From positions 220,170,781-220,234,780 of the forward strand of contig OU015493.1 in NCBI GenBank assembly GCA_907164885.2: a stretch of DNA of 64,000 nt, given 5' to 3'. The notes beneath the pieces were generated by a model. It did no database searches and was not told the DNA's origin. It saw nothing but the letters and a program-made list of their open reading frames with translations. A program made the translations under genes and the position numbers. Below, piece after piece: positions 62,961 through 64,000 of the stretch (position 1 is its first letter; the number at the start of each line of letters is the position of its first letter). This DNA is from Dolomedes plantarius. Lineage: Eukaryota; Arthropoda; Arachnida; Araneae; Dolomedidae.

Positions 62961-64000
62961 AAACGCATTTTTCAGAAACTCATTGCATTAATGCTGAAGG
63001 ACGATTCGTCGTAAAATTACCTATTTATAAGCCTGAATTAGAGTTAGGGGATTCAAGATCGGCTGCACTTGCTCGTTTATACGCGATGGAAAAAAATTCA
63101 AAATTAATCCAGAATTCGAGAAACAATACAAGAATTTTTTGACAGAATACGAGCAATTGGGACACATGGAACTAGTTGATGACAACTTAGCTAAAATTCC
63201 TGATAATAAGAAATTCTATCTACCTCACCACGCAGTTATTAAACAATCTAGTGCTACAACAAAATTACGAGTAGTATTTGATGCTTCTTGTAAAACAAAA
63301 AGTGGGATGTCCTTAAATTCAATTTTAGGCGTAGGGCCTAAACTACAACGTGATATTTTTGAAATTTTACTCAATTTTCGATTTCCAAAGATAGTTTTCA
63401 CGTCCGACATTGAGAATATCTACCGACAAGTACTAGTTGTTCCTGAAGATCAGGATTATCAACGAATTTTCTGGCCTTTCAATGACACCGATAAAATTTC
63501 TGAGTATAAATTGAAAACGGTAACTTATGGTCTCGCGTCTGCATCTTTTATCGCTACTAGATGTATAAAACAAATAGCTTTAAATTGTCAAGACTCCCAA
63601 ATTGGCCGAATTTTGAAAGAGGATTTCTACATGGACGATTTGTTAACTGGAGCAAATTCTGTAAGCGTAGCAGTCGCATTAGGTAAGAAAATTTCTTGTG
63701 TTTTGCAGGCACATGGATTTAAGCTAAGGAAGTGGAATTCAAATTCCCAAGATTTTTCAAATGAGTTTAAAGAGCATGATGGTTCGGATCATGAATTTGA
63801 ACTAGCTTCAAATGAAAATTCAAAAGTGTTAGGGCTATTTTGGAACTCATGTTCTGATGCTTTTTATTTTAAGGCAGCATTATGTATCACTCCACCATTA
63901 ACAAAAAGGAAAATACTGTCGGAATCCGCAAAAATATTTGATCCATTAGGGTTGATTGCACCTTGCATTGTAGTAATCAAGATATTTTATCAGAAATTAT
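62957..64000 (+). pseudogene. BEL/Pao reverse transcriptase region (cut by window end)
   Basis: The region begins with the frame at 62957 (THCINAEGRFVVKLPIY). A one-base shift in an A-run near 63090 moves it to the frame that stays open to 64000. Reverse transcriptase motifs are KLRVVFDAS, motif A FTSDIENIYRQV, YGLASASFIATR, and motif C FYMDDLLTG with both catalytic Asp. LIAPCIVVIKIFYQ near the end matches the connection toward RNase H in this superfamily. The polymerase active-site residues are kept. The domain continues past the window. Confidence 0.85.

Larger units (their letters stand above)
60663..64000 (+). mobile_element. BEL/Pao LTR retrotransposon (continues beyond window), degenerate
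   Basis: It inserts into Tc1-C copy 3. A short 5' LTR, a primer-binding site, gag, protease and reverse transcriptase follow in the order typical of BEL/Pao. Gag and protease are interrupted by stops and frameshifts, while the reverse transcriptase frame is open from about 63100 to the window edge. The integrase, any later genes and the 3' LTR lie outside. It is a relic unable to make a complete polyprotein. No envelope-like gene is visible within the window. Confidence 0.88.

Noticed and set aside
60663..64000. Endogenous retrovirus with an envelope gene
   Set aside because: The gene order and DUF1759-type gag identify BEL/Pao; nothing envelope-like is visible before the window ends.

Overview
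The window is eukaryotic, AT-rich and repeat-dominated. It contains many long TA-dinucleotide microsatellites, polymerase-III-type SINE heads and at least seven superfamilies of transposable element. I see no host gene, no bacterial-style operon and no CRISPR array. The best-preserved protein, a Tc1-like transposase at 13167-14177, resembles Tc1 transposases I associate with orb-weaving spiders. The mariner, BEL/Pao and Helitron content also fits an arthropod. An araneoid spider is my best guess, but this rests on recollection of family sequences and not on a search.

Layout. 1-2.2 kb: a decayed Tc1-like element (family D), then an internally deleted mariner with intact terminal inverted repeats (TIRs). 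3.9-4.6 kb: a short hAT element with an 8-bp target duplication. 7.9-8.9 kb: a complete non-autonomous Helitron between TA tracts. 9.2-12.2 kb: two copies of Tc1 family A, the first split by a 1.35-kb solo LTR. 12.2-14.4 kb: a minisatellite-bearing Helitron split by an almost intact Tc1 family B element. 15.5-16.2 kb: a PIF/Harbinger-like MITE. 16.3-16.7 kb: a relic of an unidentified transposon protein. 18.2-18.5 and 21.7-22.3 kb: SINE-like repeats. 22.4-26.8 kb: a composite Tc1 family C element carrying a mariner and a second solo LTR. 26.9-28.0 kb: a second family D copy. 28.3-29.4 kb: another mariner relic, followed by two strong hairpins. 31.9-33.0 kb: a second family B copy. 33.4-34.5 kb: a fold-back element. 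34.8-39.5 kb: two more minisatellite Helitrons and further SINE pieces. 40.8-53.1 kb: what I interpret as one 12.4-kb Helitron on the minus strand. It encodes a nearly complete Rep-helicase broken by four stops and two frameshifts and is padded with complex repeats. 53.5-55.4 kb: a 5'-truncated hAT transposase. 57.4-58.4 kb: the ORF1 of a non-LTR retrotransposon. 60.0-60.7 kb: the start of a third family C copy, interrupted by a BEL/Pao retrotransposon that runs off the end of the window.

How it fits together. The region is a nested transposon array. Ordering is readable from who interrupts whom: Tc1-A and Tc1-C precede the solo LTRs, Tc1-C precedes a mariner and the BEL/Pao element, and a Helitron precedes Tc1-B. 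About a dozen element ends sit directly against TA microsatellites. Only the Tc1-B transposase at 13167-14177 is uninterrupted. Every other coding sequence is a pseudogene or is cut by the window edge. Family assignments come from motifs read by eye, and boundaries come from visible TIRs, target duplications or terminal motifs.
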